Assembly (NCBI GenBank): GCA_964019415.1
Contig: OZ025868.1
Location: 2,750,461-2,814,460, forward strand
From: Ianthella basta
Lineage: Eukaryota; Porifera; Demospongiae; Verongiida; Ianthellidae
Direction: 5' to 3'
DNA length: 64,000 nucleotides
Part shown: positions 38,991 through 57,013 of the stretch, piece by piece
Position numbering within the stretch: the first letter of the stretch is position 1
How the letters are laid out: each line of letters opens with the position of its first letter
Made by a program: the position numbers and the translations under genes
Notes under the pieces: generated by a model
What the model was told of the DNA's origin: nothing
Seen by the model: only the letters and a program-made list of their open reading frames with translations
The model's database searches: none

Positions 38991-39577
38991 CATAGGCATA
39001 GGAACCATGGGGGCCGTGGGGGCCATGGCCCCCCCAGATTTCACAAGGGGGGGACCAGGCCTCCATAGATGTTTAACCCTGTCTCACCTGTGCAATCTTT
39101 GATTAGCAAATGCTAGTAAATGCTCAGGCCATCTCACCAAAGTATACAGAAAGAGTCCGCAGCATTTTCGTTCGGATCTATATCCAACAAAACCTGTTGT
39201 TCAAAATTCTGGTTGAGTGGCTTGCACTTGGAAGCCATTTGACACATGACCTGAATATGAATATAATATCCTACCGCGCTATAATATTTGTTTGTCTCAG
39301 CAATCTCTCCTAAGTTTTCTGGAAAAGCCAGCAAAGAGAAGAAAAAGCAATGCAACCAACAGGTGGCATTGCTTTTGGCATCATAGCTGTTAATGAAATG
39401 TAAATTACTAATAGAGGAGTATGCAGGTCTGTAACTGAGCTCGTGGGGTTCGCACTCTCATTCCCTACTAAATTTAATTAGCCTCAAAAATTTTTCGCTC
39501 GCTTCGCTCGCAAATCTACCTCTGATGTACCTGCTATCTTCAGCCCCCTTAGTTTTGAAAGTGTTCCTACACCCCTG
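38991..39577. mobile_element. hAT-like non-autonomous transposon
   Basis: The left end CATAGGCATAGGAACC and the right end (complement CAGGGGTGTAGGAACA) form a TIR with the GTAGGAAC-type core common in hAT elements, and CTTATG is repeated directly at both junctions. The paralogous stretch near 19610 reads acccttatgtaag with no insert, an empty site. No transposase frame seen. Confidence 0.65.
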
Positions 39578-40712
39578 CTTATGTATAGTACAAGATGTTT
39601 AACGTAGCTATATACCATAAGCACATGCACTTGTGATACATTACTGTTGCATCTTGTAGAAATGCATTGCACAATTAATGAAGAAACAAGGCTTAGCGCA
39701 GTTGCATACTAGCACATTATGTGCTCTTAGTACATACCATGATTTGTTCTTTACTTTCTCTGCAAGTCTGTCTTGAATGGTGTACTCTATGATATCCTAT
39801 ATAAATATATCCACTCATGCAGATGACACCATTTTGCTATAACACTTCTTGCAGCATAATAATTATATGTAATTGTAGTGCCCATTCAGATATACACCCA
39901 CACTTAATTGTGCAAGACTCTAGGTGGACAAAAGTCCACAGCATTATTATGTATCAGAGAGCTAGAGTGCATGTACTCATTGAAATTGTAACTTAATTCA
40001 ATGTGCTTGCTGTAACATAAAGTAAACTAGAGTAATTTTGTCCCTAGGGTAATTCTGTCACTAGCTAGGGTTTTGTCTCAACTCTTCTGCCTTCACGGTG
40101 GGCTTTCAGCTCAGTACAACTCTGGTGTTGTGCAACCAATCTACTGCACTCTCTAACCTTGTGGGAGTGAGCATGTTCCTTCTTGGTGAGTAGCTGTAGA
40201 CTCACACAATGGAATTACATATCCCACTCTGAAATAGTGACAAAATTACCCCGGTTTTCCTTACTCCATTCTTTTTCTAACTGCCTGCAGAGAATATGAA
40301 GACTGATGATTGATTGGCATAGTGTAATGTGCGATACTAATGTTTTGTATCTTTTATACTATAGCTACACTGACACTCCACAGAACCTCATTTGTGCTTA
40401 GGCCCAGTTGTGTGATTAACTGACTCATATATCCATCATCCTGCATTGACAGGTCCCCTCACCCTTAATTTTCTTTAGATATTGTACTTATATCAGGCAG
40501 TGCGCATGTGTGCCTTTATTGTTGTATATTTCACTTACTGATAATTTAAAAACAGCATAATTAAAATGGATATATCTGATTGTCCTGTAGCTTTCACAAA
40601 GCCAACTGCGTATATTGCATACACATTCATTATCATTCAAGCATGTCTATAGCGCTAGAGCTTGAATTTTTGGAGCAAAGCGAAGCCCCTCTCTTCGTGG
40701 TGGTGCAAAACC

Positions 40713-40790
40713 AGAAGACATAGTATGTCACAGAAGACATGGTACATCATGGAAGACATATGGTGCGTCGCGGAAGTCGTGGTATGTCGC
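40713..40790. repeat. 19-bp minisatellite, four diverged units
   Basis: Units of the form agaagacatggtatgtcac repeat four times with substitutions between 40713 and 40790. No coding role apparent. Confidence 0.55.
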
Positions 40791-42503
40791 ATCCACTTCA
40801 TATAGTTGGTTGGTTCTTTGGACAGGCTTGCACAATGCCTGCACATGAACGGTCACCACGGCTGCTGTACAGCTTCCACCTAATTACCGCTCATACTGCA
40901 ACACAGCACTGCGATCAAGAGAGCAATGGGTCCATCTGTATGTGCAGGCATTTCCAGCAAGGTCTCAACACTGCATTCCCTAGCTGCAGCTGGTAATCAG
41001 CCAGCCCTTTACCTCCATGCCACTGTTCACGCCAGCTCCAACCCCACAATGTTTCATATATTTGTCTAGTGCAATGAATTCAAATGGCAGTCAAAGATCA
41101 GCACTGTATAATATAGTGTTCATTTGTACACTGACATGTGATCAAGATGAATGCATGACCTCAATCAAGATCAATCAATATGAATGTGATACATAATTTA
41201 TAATTATGCTCTGAATGCATACATGTGTGGATGCACACTACAATTATATGTATATGTATACAATCCTACACTAGCTATGTACACATGTATATAGCATGTA
41301 TAATTATACCTTGTGCATGCTTATTATATAATTTCCGTTTGTACTGTACACCAATTTCTCCAGCATTGTGTAAATGCTTTCACCTACTTGGGGTTGCAGA
41401 CTACATCTAAGTAGCTATAGCCTGCTTCACAGCTGAACATGATGCAATTTGATCATAATTATTATCAAAAGCAGAAATGTAATCAGCAGCTTGCGCATAG
41501 CCAGAACACAACACTACAAATACCTGCATGCGTGATGCCAAATCATGAATGGGATAAATACACTTCATGAGCAGTTTATTAAAAGACTAAAAGATTGCAC
41601 TACAAAACAAATGCCTGCATAATGCCAAATCACTATAGTGAAGGATCTTGTGGATTGCAGCACGTTGGTCACACATAATCACTCAAATTGCAAACCTGTA
41701 GGAGTAACAGGTACATACAGTGCTTGAGTATTGATGTCTCTCTCTTATACTACTAGAAATAATAAATATTTTCTACAAAATAGAAGAATGTAAGGGTGGC
41801 ATAAAAAGGACAGGAAGAAGTGGAGCATTCACTATTGTCCTACATGCAATAATGTAGCACCATCCTATATCCTTGAATGCAGTTTGAATAAAGCATGAGC
41901 TAAGATGCATGATATAACTTCCTTGTGTAGCTCCTGATTGAACTAGCTGCAATTTGCTTTGAGAAATTGCACTGATATTGTACATAATTCATTCCACATG
42001 CAAAGCCAAATGCCATGCTAAGTCATAGAGCAAGACAAAGAATTCCACAGTGACGCAGAAGAATGGGAGAAGGAGCCTCTGGAAGCTGTACGCAGCTGCT
42101 CGCAATGGCACCAGTAATGCCGGTTTCATCTGTCTGAACTACGTAATCTGAAACGGCATTCACGTCGCTTGCCAAGCACCACGGCAGGAGTCATGGTAAG
42201 CACCATCTTCCGCACAAATTGTACTGCCTTCTAACCTACAAAGAAGTACAGCCAGCCAAAAGTGGTGCAATATGGTGCTAGAAGTGTTTCCCGTTCCTGG
42301 CTGTCAAAGAAGACGACAACGACAAAACATGGGAAAAGCCGATGACACTCTGTAAATGAACGAACACCTTCGCTTGAAAGCAAGGTTAGCTATATGCACT
42401 GTTCAGTCCTCGTTTCGTCATGGAAAGCTTTGTTTGTCAATTTTCAGTCTTAATCAGGAGTAGCACGACTTTTCACTTAAATTACAGCATACAAGCGTCA
42501 TCC

Positions 42504-45500
42504 CTACATAGATAGTATTGACACTGATAGTATTGAATACAATGCAGTCATGGAATTCTTTCAGTGTAGTTACAATCCCTCCCCAGCACTTCCCCCTACT
42601 GAGGCACGTTACAAACATGGTCCTCACACCAGTACACTTTGACTTAGTCCTGCCTTTAATAAAAAACACCATATCATACCCCACCCCCCTAAATTATAAC
42701 CATACCAACTGTGTACACTCCAGGTTAGCATCAATACATGCAGCAATTGGCTACACTGTCAAAAGGACTTACTGTGTTGGCATATACAACTTGGCGTGTC
42801 TCTGTGTTGTTGGCCACTTCCAACAATCCAGACTCAATAGCAGCACTTTCCACATCCACTACCACACATTCCTGCTTAGCACCTACGTCTTCTATCAGCA
42901 TTGAATTTTCAACCGCATCACTAGTAGTATCTCCGTCTGCCACCAGTTCAAGCTATAGTGCAAAAGTACCCAGTAACAACCAATAATCTCGTTCAATGTC
43001 CACACTGCATTTGGCATCACTATCATGAGGGACTTACCGTGTGTACACTGCCAACAGTTTGCTCTGGCTCGATCCAACTGTTAGTTTTGTCTGGCATGCC
43101 AGGGGTAACACATGAGCTCATCTGTGGCAAAACTGCATCCAATTTGGTCTCCATTTCATTTGGCGGCAAGACAGTAGCAGATTCAGTTTTCATTGCAACT
43201 GTTTCAGCACAGCTGGTGGTTCTGTGCACCACATGCTTGCCAGGCTGAAGTGCAACATGAATAAATCTTTGAAAAAACACTGATTAGATATCCACTTCAA
43301 TTACCCAGTGCCAACATGCAAACATACCCATGGTCTTCCAGTCTGAGGAACATCATCTTCAGGGGAGGTTTGAGCCTTCATAATATTCGTAATATTCTCT
43401 TCCTCTGGAACCTAATGAGATAAATGAATGAGATTGAAAATCACTGCACTGCTACAGTTATTAATATTCACTGTTGTCATATGGTTATGGTTAACATTGA
43501 AGGAAAACGTGTGCATTGTGTCATCTTTGACAAAGTCAAAATGCCATGGTGGCGGATTGTTTGGTAGCCATAGAGTTCCTCTGAAGGACAAGCAGACTAC
43601 GGCAGCTGCTGCAAGACAAGCAACAAGCAACATCCCGCCGGAACTAAGCACAGAAGGGCGCATACTGTACAAGTAAGTTATTGTATGGTCAACTATGCAT
43701 TGGCTCTTTATAGCACTCACCCTCAGGACTCGAGCATTAAATAAGCTAACGCATAGCTGACCATACAATAACTATTACTAAACAAGTGTATGAATCTTGT
43801 AACATTGTATGTATGTATGTATACCTTCATATTCTCTCCTTCAGTCTTTGTCTGCAAAAGAAACCAGGCACAAATACCACAGCATGAAAGAAATCACACA
43901 CACAAGCACACAACCATACAAATTGTATACACCGAAGTGCAGGAGAAATTTCACAAAACGAAAACATTGCCCAAAACAATGACTTCCTAGTTGTGTTGAC
44001 ATATTATATTAAAAGGTACTGAAAATCGAATCCAAGTGTCTCATTTCATTGGAACCTTTCTACAGGCCATACGTCTTTGCAAACTCTGTGGGCACAGAAT
44101 TTCTCATGCCATCTAAAGGAGCCATTACAAGGAGCAACATCCTGCCGGAACTAAGCACAGAAGGGCGCATACTGTACAAGTAAGTTATTGTATGGTCAAC
44201 TATGCATCGGCTCTTCATAGCACTCGCCGTCCTCGGGACTCAAGCAATAAATAAGCTAACGCATAGCTGACCATACAATAACTATTTCTAAACAAGTGTA
44301 TGAATCTTGTAACATTGTATTATGTATGTAGACCTTCATATCCAAAACACACAATTAGTTACACAGTATCAGTTGCCAACACACAATTAGTTACACAGTA
44401 TCAGTTGCCAATAGTTAAACATAAGAGTACCGTGCACCAATAATCACACATTCACAATACCTGATCATCCTTGTTTAGCAACTCAGATGCTGGATCAAAT
44501 GAGGAAGCCGTAATCTCTCCTTCAGTCTGTGTCCGAAGGGAGACACAATCCATTACCAGAGTAATGGATGAATTGCAACATGCACGAATACCACAGCATG
44601 AAAGAAATTACACACACAAGCACATATTCATACAAACTGTATACATCAAAGTGCAGGAGAAAATTCACAGAACAAAATCTTTGCCCAAAATAATGATTTC
44701 CTGGTTGTGTTGACTTATTATATTAAAAAGGTACTGGAAATTGAATCCAAGTGTCTCATTTCATTGGAACCTTTCTACAGACCATACATCTTCGCAAACT
44801 CTTTAGGCACAGAATTTCTCATGCCATCTAAAGGAGCCATTAGCAATGATGCCAACCACTTTAGATTACTCCCTGTACTGTTGTGAAGACAACTGACAAG
44901 ATTGGTGCAGATTGGTAGAAATCTGATGGCTCTGAGTACTTCACAGATGCTGGCGTTACCTCATTCTAGCACATACATGCACCCTATGCCTTCTGCTCAG
45001 CGATGAACTCCGTGTGTAAACCACACAAAGGTTGACAGGAACCGTTCTCATTTGCACTAGATTACTGGGGGCAATGAATGCAGTTTCGTTCCCACTTAAA
45101 TAACCTGACTGCACTTCCCTAGACAGTGGGAAGTTATGGCCAGGGACAGAGGTCAAAATCAGCACCAAGTACTTCATTCTGTGCAATGCAGCAACATAGC
45201 CTGACCACTATTAATGCTACTACTAGCAAAAGAAACATCTTTCTGAGTAACTACAAAATTTGTACAATTCCAAAAGAAACAATATTTGTAAAACTACCTT
45301 TGCACCTACCATTGATGCAAGTGAATTACTCGTTGATGCAGCCGGAGATTTCCTTACTTCATTCAATTTGCAGATCTGGGGTGCACAATACATCATCAAA
45401 GTATTACATAACAAGCAATATACACTATGCATACCATTATACAGAGTTAGCATTACACAGTGAGGCTAAAATAATACTATGCAAGGCCATACGGCATAAG

Positions 45501-48500
45501 CATAAGGGCATATGCATAAGGCATGTGCATGTACAACCATTTACAGTGCGGGACACAAAATTAATATGCCACAGCACAGAACATACAGCACATTCGTACC
45601 TTGATGGTCTTCTTATGGGTGCTATGGCAGTACCAGCAGGAGACAATTACTACCACTACCACCACCACCACAAGTGCAATCACACTGCCCACTGGTCCAA
45701 GTACTGCGCCTGCTATCCAATCTGTGATTGGAGTAAATTCATCATTACAGTACACATAACCAAAAATGCACATCAAAGACAAGCATGGTTTCATTCAAAC
45801 TCACCAAATGACTCAGTGTCACTGGATTCCACTTGTGCTTTAACTAGAGAAATACACAATTGACTTAAGTCAACACTCAATGATAAAATACAAGTGCAGT
45901 GGCAAATTCCACTCACCACAAATTGAATTGCTTCGCAGACCAGTGTCCCCCACAGCTGAGATATTTACACATTGCTGTGATATTTGACTAGCAAGATGTC
46001 TGTCTTCAATTTCAAACGCAAGTACCAAACTTGCATCCTCTTCTGTTTGTTCAAGAAACCTCAGCGTAGTCCCATTCACGTATGCTTTGTATCTCCAGCT
46101 CAGGCATTTGTCAGCAGGCATTAGTATTGGAACCTAAATTGAATGAAAAACTCTATACCAAATCTGATTAGTGAACGCGCATTGACCGTAACTACATGAA
46201 TGTCTGCATGTACCAATGGAAGTATCAGATGCATGTGCATATGTAAGTTGTATTGTAAGTTGTAGTGACTTATGCAATTGACAAATGCTGCTAAGAAGAG
46301 GTAACGAATGAAAATGCGTACGAAATGTTGTAATGAATACTAGGAATATGCAATGCACATCAGATTGCCTCGCACTGCACATGCAGTACTGTCAGTGAGA
46401 AGGTGAAAGCAGTGCCTGTGTTTTGCCTGACAGACAGTGTCTGTGTGGACCAGAGCCGCTGAAACCTGGATCTGCACTGTTGGAGCATTTCCTCTGCTCT
46501 GTGAATTATTCCTTCCTGGTCGTTGCAGCCATTGGAGAAAGTTGGCCACATTGTCAGTAGTGCAACCGCATAATTACGTCAGTGTGTAAGAATAATACTA
46601 TGCAGTATGTTGCACAATGACTGCAAGTAACCAGGAAAGGAATAAGCTGGCAGTTTTTACGTGTCATTCCTGCAGAAGGTGACCAGTTTTGCACACCTCT
46701 TCCATGCTTCCTGCTATGTTTACGTGTACACGAAGAAGCTCCCTTTCCTCCACCTCAGTGACGCTGCGAAGTGTGTGCGGATGCCTACAAGCTCGAGCGA
46801 GTAAGAGAGGGTCGTCCTACAGTGTGGAAATGTGTATAAATTCTCTAGACAGGGGGTGCTTCCTGGCCACCCTTGTGCTTCATACCAACTGCCCCCAAGA
46901 ATGTGACCCAACCTCCCAACCACACACTTTACAGCCTAATCCAGTACATAACACATTGCTACATGCGTATCACCCTCCTGCACTACCATAAATATTCTAA
47001 AAATTCGAAAATCTAACTTTCGTAAACTTTCCACAGTCTTGCCTTGCAACATTCTAAAATTTCGAATCCTTGAACAACTCTTAACATTTGTGTAGAACTC
47101 TAATTTTCGGTAACAGTTACCAGGGTACTGCATGATGCACCTTGAGAAATGGTATTCAACAACGCTAAATGCACCTAACACAACAGTGTTGTCTGCAGAG
47201 ATGTCCAACAGTGATGTTCAGATTAGCTACTGGTTAGTTGCTACGAGTAGCACAGGTGACAGCTACAGCTTCCTGTCTTGGAACTTCTTTCCTCGGCGAC
47301 CCATACAAAGTCCGGCTCCAAGCCTCCTTGTAGACATGATTCCTGTGAATAACACACGTCAAAGTGAGAAGGAAAGCGCCAGTGGTGGCCATTTTACTCA
47401 CGGAGCCTTCCAGAATATGACAGCCTAGACGCCTTCAATTTTGCAAGAGGCCCTAATTTTCACAAGACTTGAACGAAGATTAACATATTTCCTCCTAGAC
47501 TTTGAAAAGTCAAAATTGAAAAGCATAAAAAGTTCACATTTTTTGGAAGATTTATGGCATAAATAACTTTCCTGACCCAAGCCAAATATCAACTTCCCCT
47601 TACTGTGATTACAGTGCTACTGTTTACAGCAATTACACACTTGGGTTAGGGCATGCACATTTGCACACTATCATGAGCTACACTTGCGTCACCAGGCTGG
47701 AGTCACGTCACCGTTATTAAAGAGCCAGAGCAGGGAAGCCCACCAATGGCAAGTAATACACAGCATAACATATGTACATATCTCAATGGACAGTCAATGG
47801 CAATCTGGACAACCCTCAAAGACAGTCATACTGTCAGTGTCTTATGTAGTGTTAGGCTTAATTAATTAAAAGTGTTGTACTTCCTTTGATGTAACCTAGG
47901 AGATAACAGATCACGTGTGTATGCCTCGTGTTCCTTACCTTGTGTTGCTGTTATTGAAGCTTGCACACTGTCAAAGTGAATCGCATCGATCACAAACACT
48001 ACATGGTGTCAGAAGAAGGATTCTGAGGAGAATCATCAAAGCAGACAGCGCAGATTACGGAGATCACAAAAGCAGAGAACGAACGACTACCCGGACGATG
48101 GCAACTTATCAGATAGCCCCTCCGGAGAAGTTCAACTATAGTCAGTCCGATGAGTGGCCAAAATGGAGCCGCCGGTTTGAAAGATTTCGGCAGGCGTCTG
48201 GTTTAACGGAGAAGGAAGAGACCAGCCAAATCAACACCCTCATATACGACTAATGGGCGACGAAGTGGACGACATACTTACCTCGCTGAAGTTGACTAAC
48301 GCCCAGAAGAAGAAGTACGAGACTCTCAGGCAGAAGTTTGAAGGTTACTTCGTCAAGAGACGCAACCCTATATTCGAACGGGCAAAGTTCAACTCGCGCA
48401 AGCAGGAAGAAGGTGAGCCTGCTGATAGTTTTATTACAGCACTCTACTGTCTTGCCGAACACTGTGGCTATGGGGCGTTACACGAGGAAATGATTAGAGA

Positions 48501-50990
48501 TCGCCTGGTTGTGGGCCTGTGTGATCTAGCCTATCTGAGAAGCTCCAAATGGATGCAGAACTCACTCTTGAGAAATCTGTCACTGCAGCTCGACAGAGTG
48601 AAGCAGTCAAGAAGCAGCAGGCAGTAGTCAGAGGCACAGAGAGCCAGGCCACTAACATTGACAATGTCCATAGCCGCCAGCACCAATCCAAACGAACCAG
48701 AGAAGGAGGCCAGCAGCAACAGAAGCACTTTTCTTCCCAGTACAAGCAGAAGCAAGTCACCACTGCAAAGACTTGCACAAGGTGTGGTAAAACACCCTCC
48801 CACAGCCGACAACAATGCCCAGCATGTGAAGCTACTTGCAGCAAGTGTGGTAAGAAGGGCCATCATCAAGTCTTTTGCAGATCAGGCAAGTCCATCAGCC
48901 TGGTCACGACCAACCAAGATGACGTATTCATTGCAGCTATACATGGGCAGGTGCCCACAGTTGATGCGAGAGACAACCTCTGGGTGGTGACCATCTCCAT
49001 CAACGAATCACCAGTGGAATTCAAGATTGATACTGGGGCAGATGTCAGTGTCATTTCCGAGTCTACCTACAAGGCACTGAACAGGAAGATGTCTCTGATG
49101 CCAGCAAGCAAATCCCTTACCGGTCCCAGTTGTCAGCCCCTGAATGTCTGTGGCCAGTTCACAAGCACCCTCAAGCATGGAGCCTGCACATCTAAGGAAA
49201 AGATATTTGTCGTGCAGACTCTGCAGATGTCTCTACAGGGACGCCCAGCCATAGAAGCTCTGGGATTGGTTTCAAGGGTGAACACGGTGGGAGACCAGAG
49301 ACAACACTACACAGCGAAATATCCAGAATTGTTTCGAGGATTAGGCAAGATCCCAGGGACACACCACATCCAATTGAAAGACGACGCCAAGCCATTTGCA
49401 CTTTCCAGTCCAAGGAGAGTAGCTCTTCCTCTGCAGCCCAAAGTAAAAGCTGAACTGCAGAGAATGGAGCAACTGGGAGTCATATCCAAAGTAGATGACC
49501 CAACAGACTGGTGCGCAGGGATGGTGTTGGTACCCAAACCAGACGGCAAGGTTCACATTTGCGTAGACCTCACCAAATTGAATGAAAGTGTCTGTAGAAA
49601 GAGACACATTCTTCCCTCAGTAGACCACACCCTCGCCCAACTTGGAGGAGCAAAGGTGTTCACTAAGCTTGACGCCAATTCCGGATTCTGGCAAATCGAG
49701 CTTTCAAAAGAATCAGCTCTCCTCACCACGTTCATCACCCCTTTTGGGCGATTTTGCTTCAACCGACTCCCATTTGGAATCACCTCAGCACCAGAGCACT
49801 TCCAAAAGAGGATGTCCGAAATCCTCGAAGGCCTAGAAGGAGTTGCTTGCATGGTTGATGACGTTCTAGTCCATGAGAGGACACAAGAAGAGCACGACAA
49901 GCGACTGGACGCTGCCCTGGAACGAATTGCACAAGCCGAAGTCACACTCAATGCAGAGAAGTGCCACTTTTCTCAGAGCAGTGTCAAGTTCTTGGATCAC
50001 ATTGTTGACGAAACTGGCATTCACCCTGATCCAGAGTAAGTCAATGCCATTCAAGCTATGAAGGAGCCCACCAACACCTCAGAATTGCGCCGATTCTCTA
50101 TCTTTCTAGCGCTTGTGGGGCTTGCCAGAATAAGTTTTTTTTTTAAAAATGCAGCATTTAACTGAAAACAAAATGTAAATGTCATAATAATGTGAACAAT
50201 TCAGCATACCTGGATCTTAACAATTAGCTTCATGGGATCTGTGTTTCTTAACAAGGTTGCTGACTTCACAGTGGGCTGAGGGGGGCCTACATTCAAGTAG
50301 AGAAGTGCAGTCGTGGTAGAACGCAAGAGCTAGTAACTTTTATGAAGTGCATACTGTTCAAAGCTAATGCGTTAAGTCAACATGACACAGCTAGCTAGCC
50401 ACACACTTCGTACATAAATGCACTCGTATATACATTTACTCACTTGCATATTGGTAGATAGTAAAATTTGGGCTGAACAACTTTTCTCCAGTGTTTGGAA
50501 GGATGAAGGCTTGTATGGTGAAAGGCAAGTAGTGGGACGTATTCAACACAAACAATAGCTGAAACCCTTCGGTTGTCTTTGCTATCGTGGCGCTTAGATC
50601 ACCAGTTGCTGTCTGAAGCCTTGTGATGATACTAGTGTCAGTGCCACTACCTCGAAACTGTGGCTGCACCCGAGAGCCATTGACCGGGTTAGTCAAGTTG
50701 AGGCACACGCGTTCCTCACAACCAGACGCAGGACAGCACATGTGTTCTTTGCCGTCGCAGGCAGTCACCTTGAGAACCGCTGCAAAGCGAGACAACAGGT
50801 GAAGTCAAGAACATACTCCAGCTATCTAGTTGCTAAATAATAGGACAAAGCTACGGTGTAACTGAGATACACAGTGGATTGTGCGTAGTCACCAACCTTC
50901 ACCATCACTTTCGGAACACCGGCTAACATAGGCTAAAAAATAGCCGAGAATGGCGGTTAACAATAGGGCGGGCGCTTTCCCTGGAAACAT
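42504..50990 (-). CDS. Receptor 5: Cys-rich Ig-like ectodomain, TM, long multi-exon tail
   Basis: Minus-strand exons, 5' to 3': 50990-50897 (signal peptide, MFPGKAPALLLTAILGYFLA), 50779-50444 (Cys-rich domain: HMCCPASGCEERVC, ending FTIQAFILPNTGEKLF), [one phase 1-to-0 exon not located], 46133-45917 (FN3-like second half), 45837-45805 (11-residue stalk), 45721-45600 (TM with a run of eight valines, then WYCHSTHKKTIK), then phase-0 tail exons 45375-45310, 44526-44461, 43845-43825, 43411-43328, 43244-43038, 42952-42773 and 42557-42504 (TAG). The phases add up to a whole number of codons if the missing exon behaves like 52783-52856 of receptor 6. The tail is acidic; its end reads VVYANT then, across the last junction, NSMTALYSIL. 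A Ty3/Gypsy element in the opposite orientation fills much of the gap. It is head to head with receptor 6. The unresolved join is the main uncertainty; a 26-nt candidate near 46490 is too weak to use. Confidence 0.65.
43627..44846. repeat. Tandem duplication within receptor 5 tail region
   Basis: The unit 43627-44126 is repeated at 44133-44846, the second copy being longer by an insertion of about 200 bp near 44340-44560. Each copy contains a foldback (43674-43771; 44182-44282) whose arms gttattgtatggtcaactat and its near complement are almost perfect. The duplication carries a tail exon: 44461-44526 (TEGEITASSF...) and a 21-nt version at 43825-43845 (TEGENMK), both with usable phase-0 borders. 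Confidence 0.75.
46134..48003. other. Receptor 5 intron sequence
   Basis: I could not place the missing receptor 5 exon here with confidence. Minus-strand 46360-46551 has open frames in two phases with some Ig-like flavour (APTVQIQVSAAL), but no coherent acceptor and donor. The stretch just before 48004 may be the Gypsy LTR; its start is not discernible. Confidence 0.3.
48004..50145 (+). mobile_element. Truncated Ty3/Gypsy LTR retrotransposon
   Basis: It starts with a primer-binding-site-like tggtgtcagaag (48004) just after a probable 5' LTR end, then gag and pol. Homology ends about 50110-50145 soon after the reverse transcriptase, followed by a T/A run; RNase H, integrase and the 3' LTR are absent. 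It lies antisense in a receptor 5 intron. The LTR boundary upstream could not be defined. Confidence 0.8.
48098..50039 (+). pseudogene. Gypsy gag-pol, broken by frameshifts and a stop
   Basis: Gag begins MATYQIAPPEKFNYS at 48098. The frame breaks near 48245 and again near 48525, giving three overlapping open pieces (48098-48253, 48253-48627, 48549-50039). The last piece has two CCHC-type zinc knuckles (CTRCGK..., CSKCGKKGHH), an aspartic protease active site DTGADVSVIS, and reverse transcriptase motifs FTKLDANSGFWQI, LPFGITSAPEHF and a catalytic box MVDDVLV in place of the usual YVDD type. It stops at TAA 50037-50039, where a sense codon is expected, with further pol-like codons after it. The copy is inactive. 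Typical full elements continue into RNase H and integrase, missing here. Confidence 0.85.
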
Positions 50991-51343
50991 CGATCACGTC
51001 CGGTAACTGAAGTCTCAGATATCGCCGTAAAGTAGGGTACACCACCACAAACTAGTGTGGATGCCTGAAGATTTCTGTAGCTCCTACTCTGAAAAAAGAC
51101 AAATGGCTCGGTTTGCACTCCGGGGTGGACCTTCCCTGCCCACGCGAAATCGGGGGCCGGAAGTAGGGGCTATATAGCGCGCCAGACTAGGGTGGGGGGG
51201 GGGCGACTGGTCGCGTCGACGCAAAACCTCACATACCCGGAAGTGCAGAGAATTATTTGATATACCATATAAGGTAAATCCCTGCAGTATACGTATCTTT
51301 GGCAAAGGAATGATTTGAGCTAATATTTCATTCAATCGAGGAT
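50991..51343. promoter_or_regulatory. Bidirectional promoter between receptors 5 and 6
   Basis: 353 bp separate the start codons of receptor 5 (minus, 50990) and receptor 6 (plus, 51344). The stretch is GC-richer than its neighbours, with CpGs and a G run near 51192-51203. Two identical CCGGAAGT octamers, the ETS-family consensus, lie in the same orientation at 51157-51164 and 51237-51244, and a TATATAG sits at about 51171-51177. Divergent initiation is inferred from layout; no transcript data. Confidence 0.5.
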
Positions 51344-56364
<5,021 letters not shown>

Positions 56365-57013
56365 ACATGAAAGTGTTGGATAATACCCTATTGTAAACTC
56401 ATTAACAGTACAACTTCTATCACCATTTACTGAATTACTGCATAATTATCCACTTCCTTTGCCTTGATAACTGTTAATGATGTCCTACACTACACAACAC
56501 TGCAAATGTCTCCCTATGAGGGTCAGAAGGGTCTGGTAGTATAAGCCAACTTGTGCCATAGCGAATGCAATTGCAGTTAACTCTTGCACAATGACATCCG
56601 TAGTGCAACAGTGCAGTGAGTGAAGTACGGAGTGCTCAAATTGACATTGCTTTGCTAGTGCAGCTCATTCATGCTATGCTTTCAGAGTGTACCTGAGTGA
56701 AATCGAAGTGCACCTAAGGCTATCTTTCAAGCAAGCCAACGCCATGTCTTTAAATTTAGGCTAATGTCATAGAGCAATTGGTGAATTTGATTGGACAGTA
56801 CAGGATATTGTCCTGGACACAAGTCAGCATACACATTAATACCAGACCCTTCCACGGGGGTGTGGTGTGTGAGACTGTGGGCAGATTGAACAGAAGATTC
56901 AAGATGGCATTTCAATACTTCATAAGACCACACAAACACTTCAGTATACACTGAACTGTACGTATGTGCACATCCTGATACTGTGTGGGCTAACCTTACA
57001 TTTCTTGCCAGTA

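Larger units (their letters stand above)
37893..42503. other. Intergenic between convergent receptors 4 and 5
   Basis: No gene recognised. Contains a segment (37885-39870) duplicated from or to 18985-19850, a TIR insertion inside it (38991-39577), and a 19-bp minisatellite (40713-40790). 42000-42430 is moderately GC-rich without a convincing splice or coding pattern and may be 3' untranslated sequence of receptor 5. Confidence 0.4.

Noticed and set aside
44956..45186. Possible extra tail exon of receptor 5 on the minus strand
   Set aside because: An acceptor exists, but the readable frame begins in phase 2 while neighbours are phase 0, and the phase-0 reading stops quickly.
46360..46551. Candidate for the missing receptor 5 exon
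   Set aside because: Two frames are open but no acceptor/donor pair gives a phase 1-to-0 exon of sensible length.
47132..47428. 98-codon plus-strand frame
   Set aside because: No family resemblance, no splice signals in the right phase, antisense to receptor 5.
51084..51335. Minus-strand frame between receptors 5 and 6
   Set aside because: It covers the shared promoter region and has no similarity to any domain.
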